Assembly: GCA_900545585.1 (NCBI GenBank)
Contig: UQZR01000002.1
Location: 1 to 64,000 of the forward strand
Reading direction: 5' to 3'
Length of the DNA stretch: 64,000 nt
From: an uncultured Eubacteriales bacterium
Lineage (GTDB): Bacteria > Bacillota > Clostridia > Oscillospirales > Oscillospiraceae
Positions within the stretch are counted from its first letter, which is position 1; every line of letters begins with the position of its first letter. Shown piece after piece: positions 35,172-44,692 of this stretch. Below the pieces are notes generated by a model. That model was not told where the DNA came from and ran no database searches. It worked only from the letters and a program-made list of their open reading frames with translations. Both the position numbers and the translations under genes were made by a program.

Positions 35172-36980
35172 TCAATCGCTGTCCAGCTTGAGGACTGCCA
35201 TAAACGCCTCCGTGGGCACCTGCACCGTGCCCAGGTTCCGCATCTTCTTCTTGCCCTCCTTCTGCTTCTCCAGCAGCTTCTTCTTGCGGGTGATATCGCC
35301 GCCGTAGCACTTGGCCAGCACGTCCTTCCGCATGGCCTTCACCGTCTCGCGGGCGATGATGCGGCCGCCGATGGCCGCCTGGATGGGCACCTCGAACAGC
35401 TGGCGGGGGATGTTCTCCTTCAGCTTCTCGCACAGGCGGCGGGCGCGGGGATACGCTTTGTCGCGGTGGGCGATGAAGCTCAGCGCGTCCACGCCGTCGC
35501 CGTTGAGCAGCAGATCCACCTTCACCAGATCGCTGGTGCGGTAGCCGGACAGCTCATAGTCCAGCGAGGCGTAGCCCTTGGTGTTGGCCTTCAGCGTGTC
35601 GAAAAAGTCGTAGATGATCTCGTTCAGCGGCATCTGATAGTGCAGCTCCACCAGATGGGTGTCCAGATACTGCATGTCCTTGAACTCGCCGCGCCGCTCT
35701 TGGCACATGGGCATGATGTTCCCCACAAAGTCCTGCGGCGTGATGATGGACACCTTGACGTAAGGCTCCTCCGCGTGCTCGATGGAGCCCGGATTGGGGT
35801 AGTTGTGGGGGTTGTCCACCTTCACCATGGTGCCGTCGGACTTGTAGACGTGGTAGATGACGCTGGGCAGCGTGGTCACCAGGTCCAGGTTGAATTCCCG
35901 CTCCAGCCGCTCCTGAATGATCTCCATGTGCAGCATGCCCAGAAAGCCGCAGCGGAAGCCGAAGCCCAGCGCTGCGGAGGATTCCGGCTCAAACGTCAGC
36001 GACGCGTCGTTGAGCTGCAGCTTCTCCAGCGCATCCCGCAGATCGGGGTACTTGCTGCCGTCCTCGGTGTAGATGCCGCAGTACACCATGGACTGGGCGG
36101 GGCGGTAGCCCGGCAGCGGCTCCGTGGCGGGGGCCGCGGCGTCGGTGATGGTGTCGCCCACGCGGGTATCTTTAACGTTCTTGATGCTGGCGGTGAAATA
36201 GCCTACCTCGCCGGCCTGCAGGCAGTCCGTGGGCTCGTTGCCCAGCGGCTTGAGATAGCCGCACTCCAGAATGGTGTACTCCGCGCCGCTGGCCATCATG
36301 CGAACGGTCTGGCCCTTGCGGATGGTACCCTCCATGATGCGGAACAGCGCCACCACGCCCACGTAGGGGTCGTACTGGCTGTCGAATACCAGCGCCCGCA
36401 GCGGCGCCTTGGGGTCGCCCTTGGGGGCGGGCACGTTCTGCACCACGTCCTCCAGTACGGCGTCGATGTTGATGCCCAGCTTGGCGGAGATCTCCGGGGC
36501 CTCCAGCGCGGGCAGGCCGATGATGTCCTCCACCTCCTGCTTGGCCTTCAGGGGGTCGGCGGCGGGCAGGTCGATCTTGTTGAACACCGGCAGGATCTCC
36601 AGATCGTGGTCCATGGCAAGATACGTGTTGGCCAGCGTCTGGGCCTCCACGCCCTGGGTGGAATCCACCACCAGCAGCGCGCCCTCGCAGGCGGCCAGCG
36701 ACCGGCTGACCTCATAATTGAAGTCCACGTGGCCCGGGGTGTCGATGAGGTTCAGGGCGTAGGTTTCTCCGTCCTGCGCCTTATAGAAGATCTGGACGGC
36801 GCGGGACTTGATGGTAATGCCCCGCTCCCGCTCCAGATCCATATTGTCCAGCAGCTGGTTCTCCATCTCCCGCTCCGGCACGGCGTTGCACTTCTCCAGC
36901 AGGCGGTCCGCCAGCGTGGATTTGCCGTGGTCGATGTGGGCAATAATGGAAAAGTTGCGGATATGGGACTGGTCAAACAT
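35172..36980 (-). CDS. lepA: Elongation factor 4 (LepA)
   Basis: 602 residues from the ATG at 36980, with AGGAGG 9 bases upstream; an in-frame ATG at 37031 would add residues the family lacks. GTPase motifs AHIDHGKSTLADRLLE, DTPGHVDF and NKIDLPAA are followed by domain II, the EF-G-like domains and the C-terminal domain specific to LepA (GYASLDYELSGYRTSDLVKVD). Back-translocating ribosome GTPase involved in initiation and stress. Has its own terminator. Confidence 0.97.
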   Translation of the reverse strand: MFDQSHIRNFSIIAHIDHGKSTLADRLLEKCNAVPEREMENQLLDNMDLERERGITIKSRAVQIFYKAQDGETYALNLIDTPGHVDFNYEVSRSLAACEGALLVVDSTQGVEAQTLANTYLAMDHDLEILPVFNKIDLPAADPLKAKQEVEDIIGLPALEAPEISAKLGINIDAVLEDVVQNVPAPKGDPKAPLRALVFDSQYDPYVGVVALFRIMEGTIRKGQTVRMMASGAEYTILECGYLKPLGNEPTDCLQAGEVGYFTASIKNVKDTRVGDTITDAAAPATEPLPGYRPAQSMVYCGIYTEDGSKYPDLRDALEKLQLNDASLTFEPESSAALGFGFRCGFLGMLHMEIIQERLEREFNLDLVTTLPSVIYHVYKSDGTMVKVDNPHNYPNPGSIEHAEEPYVKVSIITPQDFVGNIMPMCQERRGEFKDMQYLDTHLVELHYQMPLNEIIYDFFDTLKANTKGYASLDYELSGYRTSDLVKVDLLLNGDGVDALSFIAHRDKAYPRARRLCEKLKENIPRQLFEVPIQAAIGGRIIARETVKAMRKDVLAKCYGGDITRKKKLLEKQKEGKKKMRNLGTVQVPTEAFMAVLKLDSD

Positions 36981-37097
36981 AGTAGAAAGCCTCCTTTGGA
37001 AATCCACGCTGCCCGCGTGGAGCGCGTACAAGCGTTTTGCGGGGCAAAACCTTGCCGCAGGCGGAATCCATTTCCGCCGAGGATGTCAAAATTATTT

Positions 37098-37751
37098 TCA
37101 CCGCTTCGCCGCCAGGTCGTCCACATTGTGGACCACCTGCGCCGTGCTCTGCCCCACGCCGGGGGCGGCGGTGAGCGCATCGGAGTTCAGCTCCGGCACC
37201 TGCTCCGCCTCAGCCAGCGCCCGCAGGTATACCGCGCGGCTGCGCAGCATGGCGGCGTCCACCGTGCCCGCATCGAAGTCCACGCTGTCCACGGCGAAGA
37301 AATCCTCGTTGCCGCCGCCCCGCCGGTAGTAGTGCCGCAGCAGGGTATACAGCGCCGTACTGAGATAGTCGCCGGCGGCGGTGATGGCCGTCCGGTCGCC
37401 GCACTTGCCCAGCAGGTCGAACAGCACGCCGGCGGTGTTCACCACCAGCTTTTTCTGCAAGGTGGCCAGGATACTGCCCTTCAGCGTTCCCTTTTCGTCG
37501 CTGGCGTCATACAGCTCCGCCGCCTCGATGATGGACCCGTCGCGGGAGCTGGTGCGCCCCAGCAGGAAGTCCGCCGACACGTGATAGAAGTCGCAGGCCC
37601 GGGCCACGAAGGCCAGTCCGGGCTCGCGGATGCCATTTTCGTAGTGGCTCAGCAGCGCCTGACTGATGCCCAGTGCCGCAGCGGCCTTCCGCTGGCTGAT
37701 GCCCATCTCCTGCCGCAGCAGGCTCAACGTTCTGGAAAAATCCGTTGCCAA
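37098..37751 (-). CDS. XRE-family transcriptional regulator
   Basis: 217 residues from a TTG at 37751 (GGGGTGAG just upstream; a GTG at 37760 overlaps that site). A Cro/C1-type helix-turn-helix covers about 6-60 (LSLLRQEMGISQRKAAAALGISQALLSHYENGIREP), followed by VSADFLLGRTS as in many clostridial one-component regulators. The long C-terminal region (70-217) is helical with no clear domain. Target unknown; upstream of lepA on the same strand but with a gap of 117 bases. Confidence 0.82.
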   Translation of the reverse strand: MATDFSRTLSLLRQEMGISQRKAAAALGISQALLSHYENGIREPGLAFVARACDFYHVSADFLLGRTSSRDGSIIEAAELYDASDEKGTLKGSILATLQKKLVVNTAGVLFDLLGKCGDRTAITAAGDYLSTALYTLLRHYYRRGGGNEDFFAVDSVDFDAGTVDAAMLRSRAVYLRALAEAEQVPELNSDALTAAPGVGQSTAQVVHNVDDLAAKR

Positions 37752-37843
37752 TTCTCTCACCCCGTTTATTTTTATACAGCCCGTAAATCATACCCTATAT
37801 AATACGGATTGTAAATACATTTTTCGCTCCGCGTCCAAAAAAT

Positions 37844-37872
37844 TTGCACCGTCCTCCGCCGTGTGCTACAAT
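37844..37872 (+). promoter_or_regulatory. Sigma-A promoter of the ABM-fold gene and tatD
   Basis: TTGCAC (37844-37849), 17 bases, TACAAT (37867-37872) with TGC upstream. Confidence 0.8.
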
Positions 37873-37902
37873 AGGTGCAATAAAATCTGGAGGTGCTGAA
37901 AC

Positions 37903-38202
37903 ATGGAAGAACAACTGATCCTGTACGTGCGCTACACGGCCAAGCCCGGCTGCCGCGAGTCCTTCGTCCGCGACATCGTGGAGGAAGGTATCCTGACCCA
38001 GATCCGGCAGGAGGACGGCTGCCTGGCCTATGACTACTACTTCTCCGCTCAGGACGAGAACGAGGTCCTGCTCATTGAGCGCTGGGAGAGCGCGGCCCAC
38101 CAGCGCGTCCACATGGAGCAGCCCCATATGGCCCGCCTGCGGGAGATCAAGGATAAATACATCGCCGCCACAAAGCTGGGCCGCGTTCACCTGGAGGACT
38201 GA
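37903..38202 (+). CDS. Antibiotic biosynthesis monooxygenase (ABM/YgiN-like) protein
   Basis: 99 residues. ILYVRYTAKPGCRESFVRDI, QEDGCLAYDYYFS and VLLIERWESAAHQRVHM match the ABM dimeric ferredoxin-like fold. Members oxidise quinones or degrade heme, or have unknown roles. CTGGAGGTG lies about 9 bases upstream. tatD follows after 3 bases. Confidence 0.85.
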   Translation: MEEQLILYVRYTAKPGCRESFVRDIVEEGILTQIRQEDGCLAYDYYFSAQDENEVLLIERWESAAHQRVHMEQPHMARLREIKDKYIAATKLGRVHLED

Positions 38203-38205
38203 CCC

Positions 38206-38970
38206 ATGCTGTTCGATACCCACGCCCACTACGACGATGAAGCCTTCGACGCCGACCGCGACCAGCTGCTGACGGCCCTGCCGGACTGCGGTGTGGGGCT
38301 GGTCATCGATCCGGGCTGCGACCTCACCAGCTCCCGCAGAGCGGTGGAGCTGGCGGCGGCCTACCCCCACGTCTACGCGGCGGTGGGCATCCATCCCGAG
38401 AACTGCGGCGGCTGCACCGACGACGATCTGGCGGCCCTGCGTCCCCTGGCGCAGCAGCCCAAGGTGGTGGCCATCGGCGAGATCGGGCTGGATTACTACT
38501 GGGAGGAGAACCCGCCTCGGGAATTCCAGCAGCAGGTGTTCCGCCGCCAGCTGGCGCTGGCGCGGGAGCTTCAGCTGCCGGTGATCGTCCACGATCGGGA
38601 GGCTCACGCCGACACCCTCTCCATCGTGCGGGAATTCCCCGATGTCACCGGCGTGTTCCACTGCTTTTCCGGCAGTCCTGAGATGGCGCAGGAGCTGCTG
38701 AAGCTGGGCTGGTATCTGGGGTTTGATGGCCCCGTGACCTATAAGAACGCCCGCCGCGCGCCGGAGGTGGCGGCGGTGACGCCGCTGGACCGGATGCTCA
38801 TCGAGACGGACAGCCCCTACATGACGCCGGTGCCCTATCGCGGTAAGCGCAACGACTCCGGCTATGTCCGTCTGGTGGCGGAAAAGCTGGCAGAGTGGAA
38901 GGGCGTCGCGCCGGAGGAGATGGCCCGCCTCACCACGGAGAACGGCAAGCGCCTGTTCCGCATTTCCTGA
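38206..38970 (+). CDS. tatD: TatD-family metal-dependent DNase
   Basis: 254 residues. LFDTHAHYDDEAFD gives the HxH site, with GEIGLDYYWE, IVHDREAHADTL, GVFHCFSGS and IETDSPYMTPVPYRGKRN completing the metal centre. 3'-5' exonuclease or hydrolase of the amidohydrolase superfamily, likely in DNA repair. In many Firmicutes it is beside metG, as here, though facing it. Confidence 0.94.
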   Translation: MLFDTHAHYDDEAFDADRDQLLTALPDCGVGLVIDPGCDLTSSRRAVELAAAYPHVYAAVGIHPENCGGCTDDDLAALRPLAQQPKVVAIGEIGLDYYWEENPPREFQQQVFRRQLALARELQLPVIVHDREAHADTLSIVREFPDVTGVFHCFSGSPEMAQELLKLGWYLGFDGPVTYKNARRAPEVAAVTPLDRMLIETDSPYMTPVPYRGKRNDSGYVRLVAEKLAEWKGVAPEEMARLTTENGKRLFRIS

Positions 38971-39027
38971 CAACTGGACAAAAAAGGACCTGAACGCCAT
39001 GCGTTCAGGTCCTTTTTATCCAGTTGT
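38970..39027. terminator. Two-way terminator between tatD and metG
   Basis: Stem AAAAAGGACCTGAACGC and its complement with loop CAT, extended by an outer ACAACTGGA/TCCAGTTGT pairing. Confidence 0.92.
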
Positions 39028-39036
39028 GTCAGATGC

Positions 39037-41001
39037 TCAGCACAGCTTGGCGCCGGCGGGCACGCTGTCATCGATGAGCATCAGGTGCAGCTTCTCCTCG
39101 CCGTGCTCCTGATGGACGGCGGAGATCAGCATGCCGCAGCTGGGGATGCCCATCATCTTGCGGGGCGGCAGGTTCAGGATGGCAATGGCCGTCTTGCCGA
39201 TGAGCTGCTCCGGCTCATAGTACTGGTGGATGCCGGAGAGAATGATGCGGTCGGTGCCGCTGCCGTCGTCCAGCGTGAACTTCAACAGCTTGTCGCTCTT
39301 CTTCACAGCCTCGCAGTTCTTGATCTTCACGGCGCGGAAGTCGGACTTCAGGAACGTGTCGAAGTCCACCTCCTCCTGCACGAAGGGCTCCACCTCCACG
39401 GCGGGCAGCGCCGCCTTCTTCTGAGCCTCCTGCATGGCGTTGAGCTTCTCCAGCGTGGCCTCGGCGTCCACGCGGGGGAACAGATTCTCGCCCTTGGAGA
39501 CCTGAGCCTCGGTGGGCAGCACGCCCCACACGTTGGCGTTGTCCCAGGTGCGGGCCGCCGCGCCTGCGCCGATCTTGGCAAAGATCTTCTCACAGGTGTC
39601 CGGCATCACCGGCATCAGCAGCGTAGTACACACGCGGATGGTCTCCAGCAGGTTATACAGCACCGTGGCCAGCCGGACGTGTTTGCTCTCGTCCTTGCCC
39701 AGCGTCCAGGGGGCCGTCTCGTCGATATACTTGTTGGCGCGGTCAATGACCTTGAAGATCTCGTCCAGCCCGTTCTGCAGCTGGAGCTTGTCCATCTCCG
39801 CCTCATAGCGGCCCCGCAGGGCACACACGGTCTTTTTCAGGTCGCAGTCCTCCGGCGCGTCCTCGCGGGCGGCGGGCAGCTTGCCGCCGAAGTATTTCTC
39901 CACCATGCCGGTGGTGCGGCTCACCAGATTGCCCAGCTTGTTGGCAAGGTCGGTGTTGATGGTGCTGATCAGCAGCTCGTTGGAGAAGTTGCCGTCGGAG
40001 CCGAAGGGGAACGTCCGCAGCAGGAAGAAGCGCAGGGCGTCCACGCCGAACATCTCTGCCAGCACGTAGGGGTCCACCACATTGCCCTTGGATTTGGACA
40101 TCTTGCCGCCGTCGATGACCAGCCAGCCGTGGCCGTACACATGCTTGGGCAGGGGCAGGTCCACGCTCATCAGCATGGCGGGCCAGATGATGCTGTGGAA
40201 CCGGACGATCTCCTTGCCCACGATGTGGTAGTCGGCAGGCCAGAACTTCTCAAAATCGTGATACCGGTCGTTGTCCAGGCCCAGCGCCGTACAGTAGTTG
40301 AACAGCGCATCTACCCACACGTACACCACGTGGCCCGGGTCGAAGTCCACGGGGATGCCCCAGGTGAAGCTGGTGCGGCTGACGCACAGGTCCTCCAGAC
40401 CGGGCTTGATGAAGTTGTTCACCATCTCGTTGACGCGGGAGCGGGGCTGCAGGAAGTCGGTGTCCTCCAGCAGGTGCCGCACCTTGTCGGCGTACTTGCT
40501 CAGCCGGAAGAAATAGGCCTCCTCCTCGGCATCGTGTACCTCGCGGCCGCAGTCGGGGCACTTGCCGTCCACCAGCTGGCTCTCAGTCCAGAAGCTCTCG
40601 CAGGGGGTGCAGTACTTGCCCTTATAGGCGCCCTTATAGATGTCGCCGTTGTCATACATCTTCTTGAAGATCTTCTGCACGGCGGCACAGTGATAGTCAT
40701 CGGTGGTGCGGATGAAGCGGTCGTTGGAAATGTTCATCAGCTTCCACAGATCGCGGACGCCCCGCTCGCCCTCCACGATGCGGTCCACAAAGGCCTGGGG
40801 GGTCATGCCGGCCTCCTCGGCCTTGGTCTCGATCTTCTGGCCGTGCTCATCGGTACCGGTGAGGAACATCACGTCGTAGCCCTGCAAACGCTTGTAGCGG
40901 GCGATGGCGTCGGTGGCTACGGTGCAGTAGGTATGGCCGATGTGCAGCTTGTCCGATGGATAGTAGATGGGCGTTGTGATATAAAACGTATTCTTTTCCA
41001 T
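39037..41001 (-). CDS. metG: Methionyl-tRNA synthetase
   Basis: 654 residues from the ATG at 41001. HIGH motif in KLHIGHTYCTV, zinc knuckle CTPCESFWTESQLVDGKCPDC, KMSKS in GGKMSKSKGNVV, and a C-terminal tRNA-binding (Trbp111-like) domain from about 545 (VDFDTFLKSDFRAVKI, MGIPSCGMLIS). Charges tRNA-Met. The ribosome site AAAAGGAG is 11 bases upstream. Confidence 0.97.
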   Translation of the reverse strand: MEKNTFYITTPIYYPSDKLHIGHTYCTVATDAIARYKRLQGYDVMFLTGTDEHGQKIETKAEEAGMTPQAFVDRIVEGERGVRDLWKLMNISNDRFIRTTDDYHCAAVQKIFKKMYDNGDIYKGAYKGKYCTPCESFWTESQLVDGKCPDCGREVHDAEEEAYFFRLSKYADKVRHLLEDTDFLQPRSRVNEMVNNFIKPGLEDLCVSRTSFTWGIPVDFDPGHVVYVWVDALFNYCTALGLDNDRYHDFEKFWPADYHIVGKEIVRFHSIIWPAMLMSVDLPLPKHVYGHGWLVIDGGKMSKSKGNVVDPYVLAEMFGVDALRFFLLRTFPFGSDGNFSNELLISTINTDLANKLGNLVSRTTGMVEKYFGGKLPAAREDAPEDCDLKKTVCALRGRYEAEMDKLQLQNGLDEIFKVIDRANKYIDETAPWTLGKDESKHVRLATVLYNLLETIRVCTTLLMPVMPDTCEKIFAKIGAGAAARTWDNANVWGVLPTEAQVSKGENLFPRVDAEATLEKLNAMQEAQKKAALPAVEVEPFVQEEVDFDTFLKSDFRAVKIKNCEAVKKSDKLLKFTLDDGSGTDRIILSGIHQYYEPEQLIGKTAIAILNLPPRKMMGIPSCGMLISAVHQEHGEEKLHLMLIDDSVPAGAKLC

Positions 41002-41152
41002 AGGTGGTCTATCTCCTTTTCCGCCGCCCCGAATGGAAGGACGGCTTAAAATACTGGCAGTCATTCATACTATTGTAGAGCACGCGGCGGGCTTTGTCAA
41101 TCTATTCACCATCATGATGGGGAAAACTCCGCGATTTTTGCGTAAAAAGCCA

Positions 41153-41181
41153 TTTACAGACTGAGAAAAATTTTGTATAAT
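41153..41181 (+). promoter_or_regulatory. Sigma-A promoter of buk
   Basis: TTTACA (41153-41158), 17 bases, TATAAT (41176-41181). Confidence 0.8.
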
Positions 41182-41251
41182 GGAGAATAGTGATTTGCGG
41201 GGCACGTGAAAATGCGCCCGCCGGAACAAATGAGCTTAGGAGGAACCCCCC

Positions 41252-42343
41252 ATGTCTTACAGAATTCTCGTCATCAACCCCGGCTCCACCTCCACCAAGA
41301 TCGGTGTCTATGAGGATGAGCAGCTGCTCTTTGACAAGACCCTGCGCCATAGTGCGGAGGACATTGCCCAGTTCAAAACCATCGCCGCCCAGAAGGACTG
41401 GCGCCGCGATCTGGTCATGCGCGCGCTGCGCGAGCAGGGCATCGACGCCCGCACCCTGTCCGCCGTCAGCGGCCGCGGCGGTCTGCTGCGTCCCATCCGC
41501 GGCGGCACCTACGCCGTCAACGACAACATGGTCACGGACTGCACCATCGGCATTCAGGGTCAGCACGCCTCCAACCTGGGCGGCCTGATCGCCCGCGAGA
41601 TCGGCGACGAGCTGGGCATCCCCTCCTACATCGTGGACCCCGTGGTCATCGATGAGATGGCTGATGTGGCGCGCTATGCCGGTCATCCCCTGTTCCAGCG
41701 TGTCAGCATTTTCCACGCCCTGAACCAGAAGGCCGTGGCCAAGCGCTTTGCCAAGGAGCAGGGCAAGAAATATGAGGAGCTGAACCTCATCGTCTGCCAC
41801 ATGGGCGGCGGCGTTTCCATCGGCGCCCACATGAAGGGCAGCGTGGTGGACACCCAGAACGCACTGGACGGCGAGGGTCCCTTCTCTCCCGAGCGCTCCG
41901 GCTCCCTGCCCACCGGCCAGCTGGTGAAGCAGTGCTTCTCCGGCAAGTACACCGAGGGGGAGATGCACCGCATGCTCTCCGGCCGCGGCGGTCTGGTGGC
42001 CTACACCGGCTCCAACGACATGCGCTATCTGCTGGCGCAGGCCGAACACGATAAGAAGATCGCCGGTGTGGTGGACGCGTTCCACTATCAGATCGGCAAG
42101 GAGATCGGCGCCATGGCCGCCGTTATGCACGGCAAGGTGGATCAGATCATCCTCACCGGCGGCATCGCCTACGGCAAGGAGACGGTGGATGCCATTTCCG
42201 AGATGGTCGGCTGGATCGCCCCCATCACCGTCTACCCCGGCGAGGACGAGCTGCTGGCGCTGGCGCAGGGCGCTCTCCGCGTGCTCAAGGGCGAGGAGCC
42301 GGCACTGGAGTACCGCCGTCCCCGTCCCGACGACAACAACTGA
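41252..42343 (+). CDS. buk: Butyrate kinase
   Basis: 363 residues. RILVINPGSTSTKIGVYEDEQ, ISGRGG-type VSGRGGLLRPI, LIVCHMGGGVSIGAHMKGSVVDTQNALDGEGPFSPERSG and IILTGGIAYGKETVDAIS are diagnostic of Buk within the acetate/butyrate kinase family. Makes butyrate and ATP from butyryl phosphate, or acts on branched acyl phosphates. The usual partner ptb is not adjacent and the gene is a single unit. AGGAGG lies 8 bases before the ATG. Confidence 0.95.
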   Translation: MSYRILVINPGSTSTKIGVYEDEQLLFDKTLRHSAEDIAQFKTIAAQKDWRRDLVMRALREQGIDARTLSAVSGRGGLLRPIRGGTYAVNDNMVTDCTIGIQGQHASNLGGLIAREIGDELGIPSYIVDPVVIDEMADVARYAGHPLFQRVSIFHALNQKAVAKRFAKEQGKKYEELNLIVCHMGGGVSIGAHMKGSVVDTQNALDGEGPFSPERSGSLPTGQLVKQCFSGKYTEGEMHRMLSGRGGLVAYTGSNDMRYLLAQAEHDKKIAGVVDAFHYQIGKEIGAMAAVMHGKVDQIILTGGIAYGKETVDAISEMVGWIAPITVYPGEDELLALAQGALRVLKGEEPALEYRRPRPDDNN

Positions 42344-42356
42344 TCTATCCGCAGCT

Positions 42357-42396
42357 AAAAAGGCCGTCCGGCATACGCCGGACGGCCTCTTTTTTA
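42357..42396 (+). terminator. buk terminator
   Basis: Stem AGGCCGTCCGGC/GCCGGACGGCCT with A- and T-runs; it may also act on the convergent gene at 42400. Confidence 0.9.
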
Positions 42397-42399
42397 CGT

Positions 42400-43401
42400 T
42401 CAGCTGTTGATAACGTAGCTGCCGGACGCCGGCGCCTCCGCAGCCGCTGCCACCAGCCGCGTCTCCGCGTCGTAGCCCTTGGGCAGCTGCCGCTGCACCG
42501 CTGCCGCGTCCTCTCCGGACGGGAGATAGATGCGGTCGAACAGCTCCGCCAGCTGGGTCGCCGTCAGGGCGTTGTCCCCGCTGCCGCGCAGCGTCACCGA
42601 CAGGGCCACGCCCTCCGGCAGACTGCTGCGCAGGCTCTTGGCGAAGTCGGTGAGGATCTGCACATGGTCGCTGCCGCCGTTGGCGATAGCCTCCAGATCT
42701 CCCTCCGCCGGATAGCAGAACCAGTCCAGCAGGATCTCGTCGAACCCCAGCTCCGCGCACTCGGTGCTCAGCGCCGTGATGTAGCTCAGCACTGCGGGAT
42801 TGGTAGGATCCAGCCACGCGCCGCCGTTGGCATCGTACCACAAACTGTCGTCCTCCCGCACCAGCGCCGTCTCCGGCAATCCCTGTGCGTAGGCGCTGTC
42901 GCTGAAGCAGCAGATACGCGCCACCGTGTACCGGTCGCTGGCCAGCAGCTGCTTCAGGCAGTCCAGCGGGCGTCCCTGCTCCACGATGACGTTCTGCGGC
43001 ACCGACACCTGCGTGCCGTAGGTAATGCCGCCGTTCTCGCGCTTCACCGCCAGCACCATGTCCTCCGGCACCAGGGTGTTCATGATGTAGTCCGCGCCCC
43101 ACCACAGGCAGTCGTCGGGCAGGCGTGTGGCGTGGAGCGCCGTTACCGGCGTCAGCGTGCTCTCTGGTTCCAGACGGTCGATGTCCACATCCTCCACCGG
43201 CGTCTTATCCGGCGTGGGTGTGCCGTCATGCCGTCCCCAGGGCAGCTCCAGATGGACCTGTCCCGCCTCATCGTAGACCAGATAGTTCTGCACCGCCAGA
43301 TATCCCACGGCGCCCAGCAGGATCAGCACCAATACCACGATCAGCACGATACGGCCGGTGGAAACGCGGCCCCGATAACTGTTGTACCCCCTTGTCGCCA
43401 T
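42400..43401 (-). CDS. Membrane-anchored DUF4015-like glycoside hydrolase-fold protein
   Basis: 333 residues. A short basic N-terminus and one membrane helix (17-40, RIVLIVVLVLILLGAVGYLAV) anchor an extracellular domain. DMVLAVKRENGGITYGTQV, CFSDSAYAQGLPE, WLDPTNPAVLSYITALSTECAELGFDEILLDWF is the pattern of the putative glycosyl hydrolase family DUF4015 (TIM barrel). Activity unproven. GGGAGGG lies 8 bases before the ATG. It follows rpiB by 14 bases at the end of the heat-shock gene string. Confidence 0.75.
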   Translation of the reverse strand: MATRGYNSYRGRVSTGRIVLIVVLVLILLGAVGYLAVQNYLVYDEAGQVHLELPWGRHDGTPTPDKTPVEDVDIDRLEPESTLTPVTALHATRLPDDCLWWGADYIMNTLVPEDMVLAVKRENGGITYGTQVSVPQNVIVEQGRPLDCLKQLLASDRYTVARICCFSDSAYAQGLPETALVREDDSLWYDANGGAWLDPTNPAVLSYITALSTECAELGFDEILLDWFCYPAEGDLEAIANGGSDHVQILTDFAKSLRSSLPEGVALSVTLRGSGDNALTATQLAELFDRIYLPSGEDAAAVQRQLPKGYDAETRLVAAAAEAPASGSYVINS

Positions 43402-43415
43402 AGGCGTACCCTCCC

Positions 43416-43853
43416 TTAGGGCTGGATGCTGTCCACCAGCGCCACGCGGCGGGCGTGGCGTCCGCCCTCAAACTCTGTGGACAGGAAGATCTCCACCATG
43501 CGCTTGGCCAGATTCGGCCCCGTGATACCGGCGCCCAGCGCCAGCACATTGGCATCGTTGTGGCGGCGGGTCATCTCCGCCTGCAAACAGTCGGTGCACA
43601 GGGCGCAGCGAACGCCGCCCACCTTGTTGGCGGCCATGGACACGCCGATGCCGGTGGTGCAGATGACAATGCCCTTGCTGCACTCCCCGGCGGCCACGGC
43701 CCGGGCCACCTTCTCGGCGTAAACGGGATAGTCCACGCTCTCCGTGGAGAAGCAGCCCACATCCTCAAAGTCGATGTCGTGCTCCTCCAGCCAGATGAGA
43801 ATGTCCTGCTTCAGCAGATAGCCGCCGTGGTCGCAGCCGATGGCAATTTTCAT
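43416..43853 (-). CDS. rpiB: Ribose-5-phosphate isomerase B
   Basis: 145 residues. IAIGCDHGGYLLK, the active Cys in VICTTGIGVSMAANK, RCALCTDCLQAEMTRRHNDANVLALG mark RpiB/LacAB. Interconverts ribose 5-phosphate and ribulose 5-phosphate. Between the PHP phosphatase and the DUF4015-like gene, 21 bases after the former. Confidence 0.94.
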   Translation of the reverse strand: MKIAIGCDHGGYLLKQDILIWLEEHDIDFEDVGCFSTESVDYPVYAEKVARAVAAGECSKGIVICTTGIGVSMAANKVGGVRCALCTDCLQAEMTRRHNDANVLALGAGITGPNLAKRMVEIFLSTEFEGGRHARRVALVDSIQP

Positions 43854-43874
43854 GGTCGTGTTCTCCTTTTTCTT

Positions 43875-44684
43875 TTATAGGGGTCGGAAAATGGGCTTTC
43901 CACCCTCAAATGTGCAGAAATACCGGAAGCCGCAGTCCCGCAGCAGCTGCTGCCGCTCAAGGATGGCGCAGCCCACCATGTCGCGGGAGTGCGCATCGGA
44001 GCCCAGGGTGATGACCTCGCCGCCCATCTCCCGGTACAGCCGGAGGATGTCTCCGGCCGGCAGCGGCGTGTTGCCGCGGTTGGTGTTGCACTCGATGCCC
44101 AGCCCCTTGGGGATGATGGTGCGGAAGATGTCCTCTACCTGCGCCATATGGGACTGGAACGTCATGTGCTCACCCAGATTCTCGTTTATGTACCGCAGCG
44201 GCAGCGTCAGGTGGCCCAGCACGCTGCACCGCCCCCACTTTGCCAACTCCAGCACATCCTCCAGATAACTGTCGATAAGTGCATGATAATACGTTTCCGA
44301 ATTTTTTTCAACGTAGTACAGGTCAAAATTTCCAAATTTTTTCCCCGCCATGTGGACGGACCCGATGACGAAATCCAGCTTGGGCGCGTGATCCAGCAGA
44401 TGCTCCGCCCGGTCAAAGGCCAGATTCGCCTCGCCCAGCTCCGCGCCCAGCCGGATGGTGAGCCGGTCGCCGTACAGCCGCCGCGCCTCCGCCAGCTCCG
44501 CCTGAGCCTTGTCCCAGTCGAAGTCCCAGCGGGGCTGGAGGCTGCCCCAGCAGATGGTGTCCACATGGTCGGTGATGCAGATCTCGTCCAGCCCGCGGGC
44601 CACGGCGGCCTCCGCCATGCGGGCAATGGTTTCCCGCCCGTCGGGGGAGCAGTCGGAATGGGTGTGATAATCAGCCAGATACAT
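43875..44684 (-). CDS. PHP-domain phosphatase, probable histidinol-phosphatase
   Basis: 269 residues. DYHTHSDCSPDG, ITDHVDTICWG, LGAELGE, IGSVHMAGKKF, LGHLTLPLRYI and SDAHSRDMVG carry the metal-binding His/Asp set of the PHP family, as in HisK histidinol-phosphatases. No other histidine genes are near, so the substrate is uncertain. Starts 8 bases after dnaJ, so it is probably read through from the heat-shock operon. Confidence 0.82.
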   Translation of the reverse strand: MYLADYHTHSDCSPDGRETIARMAEAAVARGLDEICITDHVDTICWGSLQPRWDFDWDKAQAELAEARRLYGDRLTIRLGAELGEANLAFDRAEHLLDHAPKLDFVIGSVHMAGKKFGNFDLYYVEKNSETYYHALIDSYLEDVLELAKWGRCSVLGHLTLPLRYINENLGEHMTFQSHMAQVEDIFRTIIPKGLGIECNTNRGNTPLPAGDILRLYREMGGEVITLGSDAHSRDMVGCAILERQQLLRDCGFRYFCTFEGGKPIFRPL

Positions 44685-44692
44685 ACGGCACC

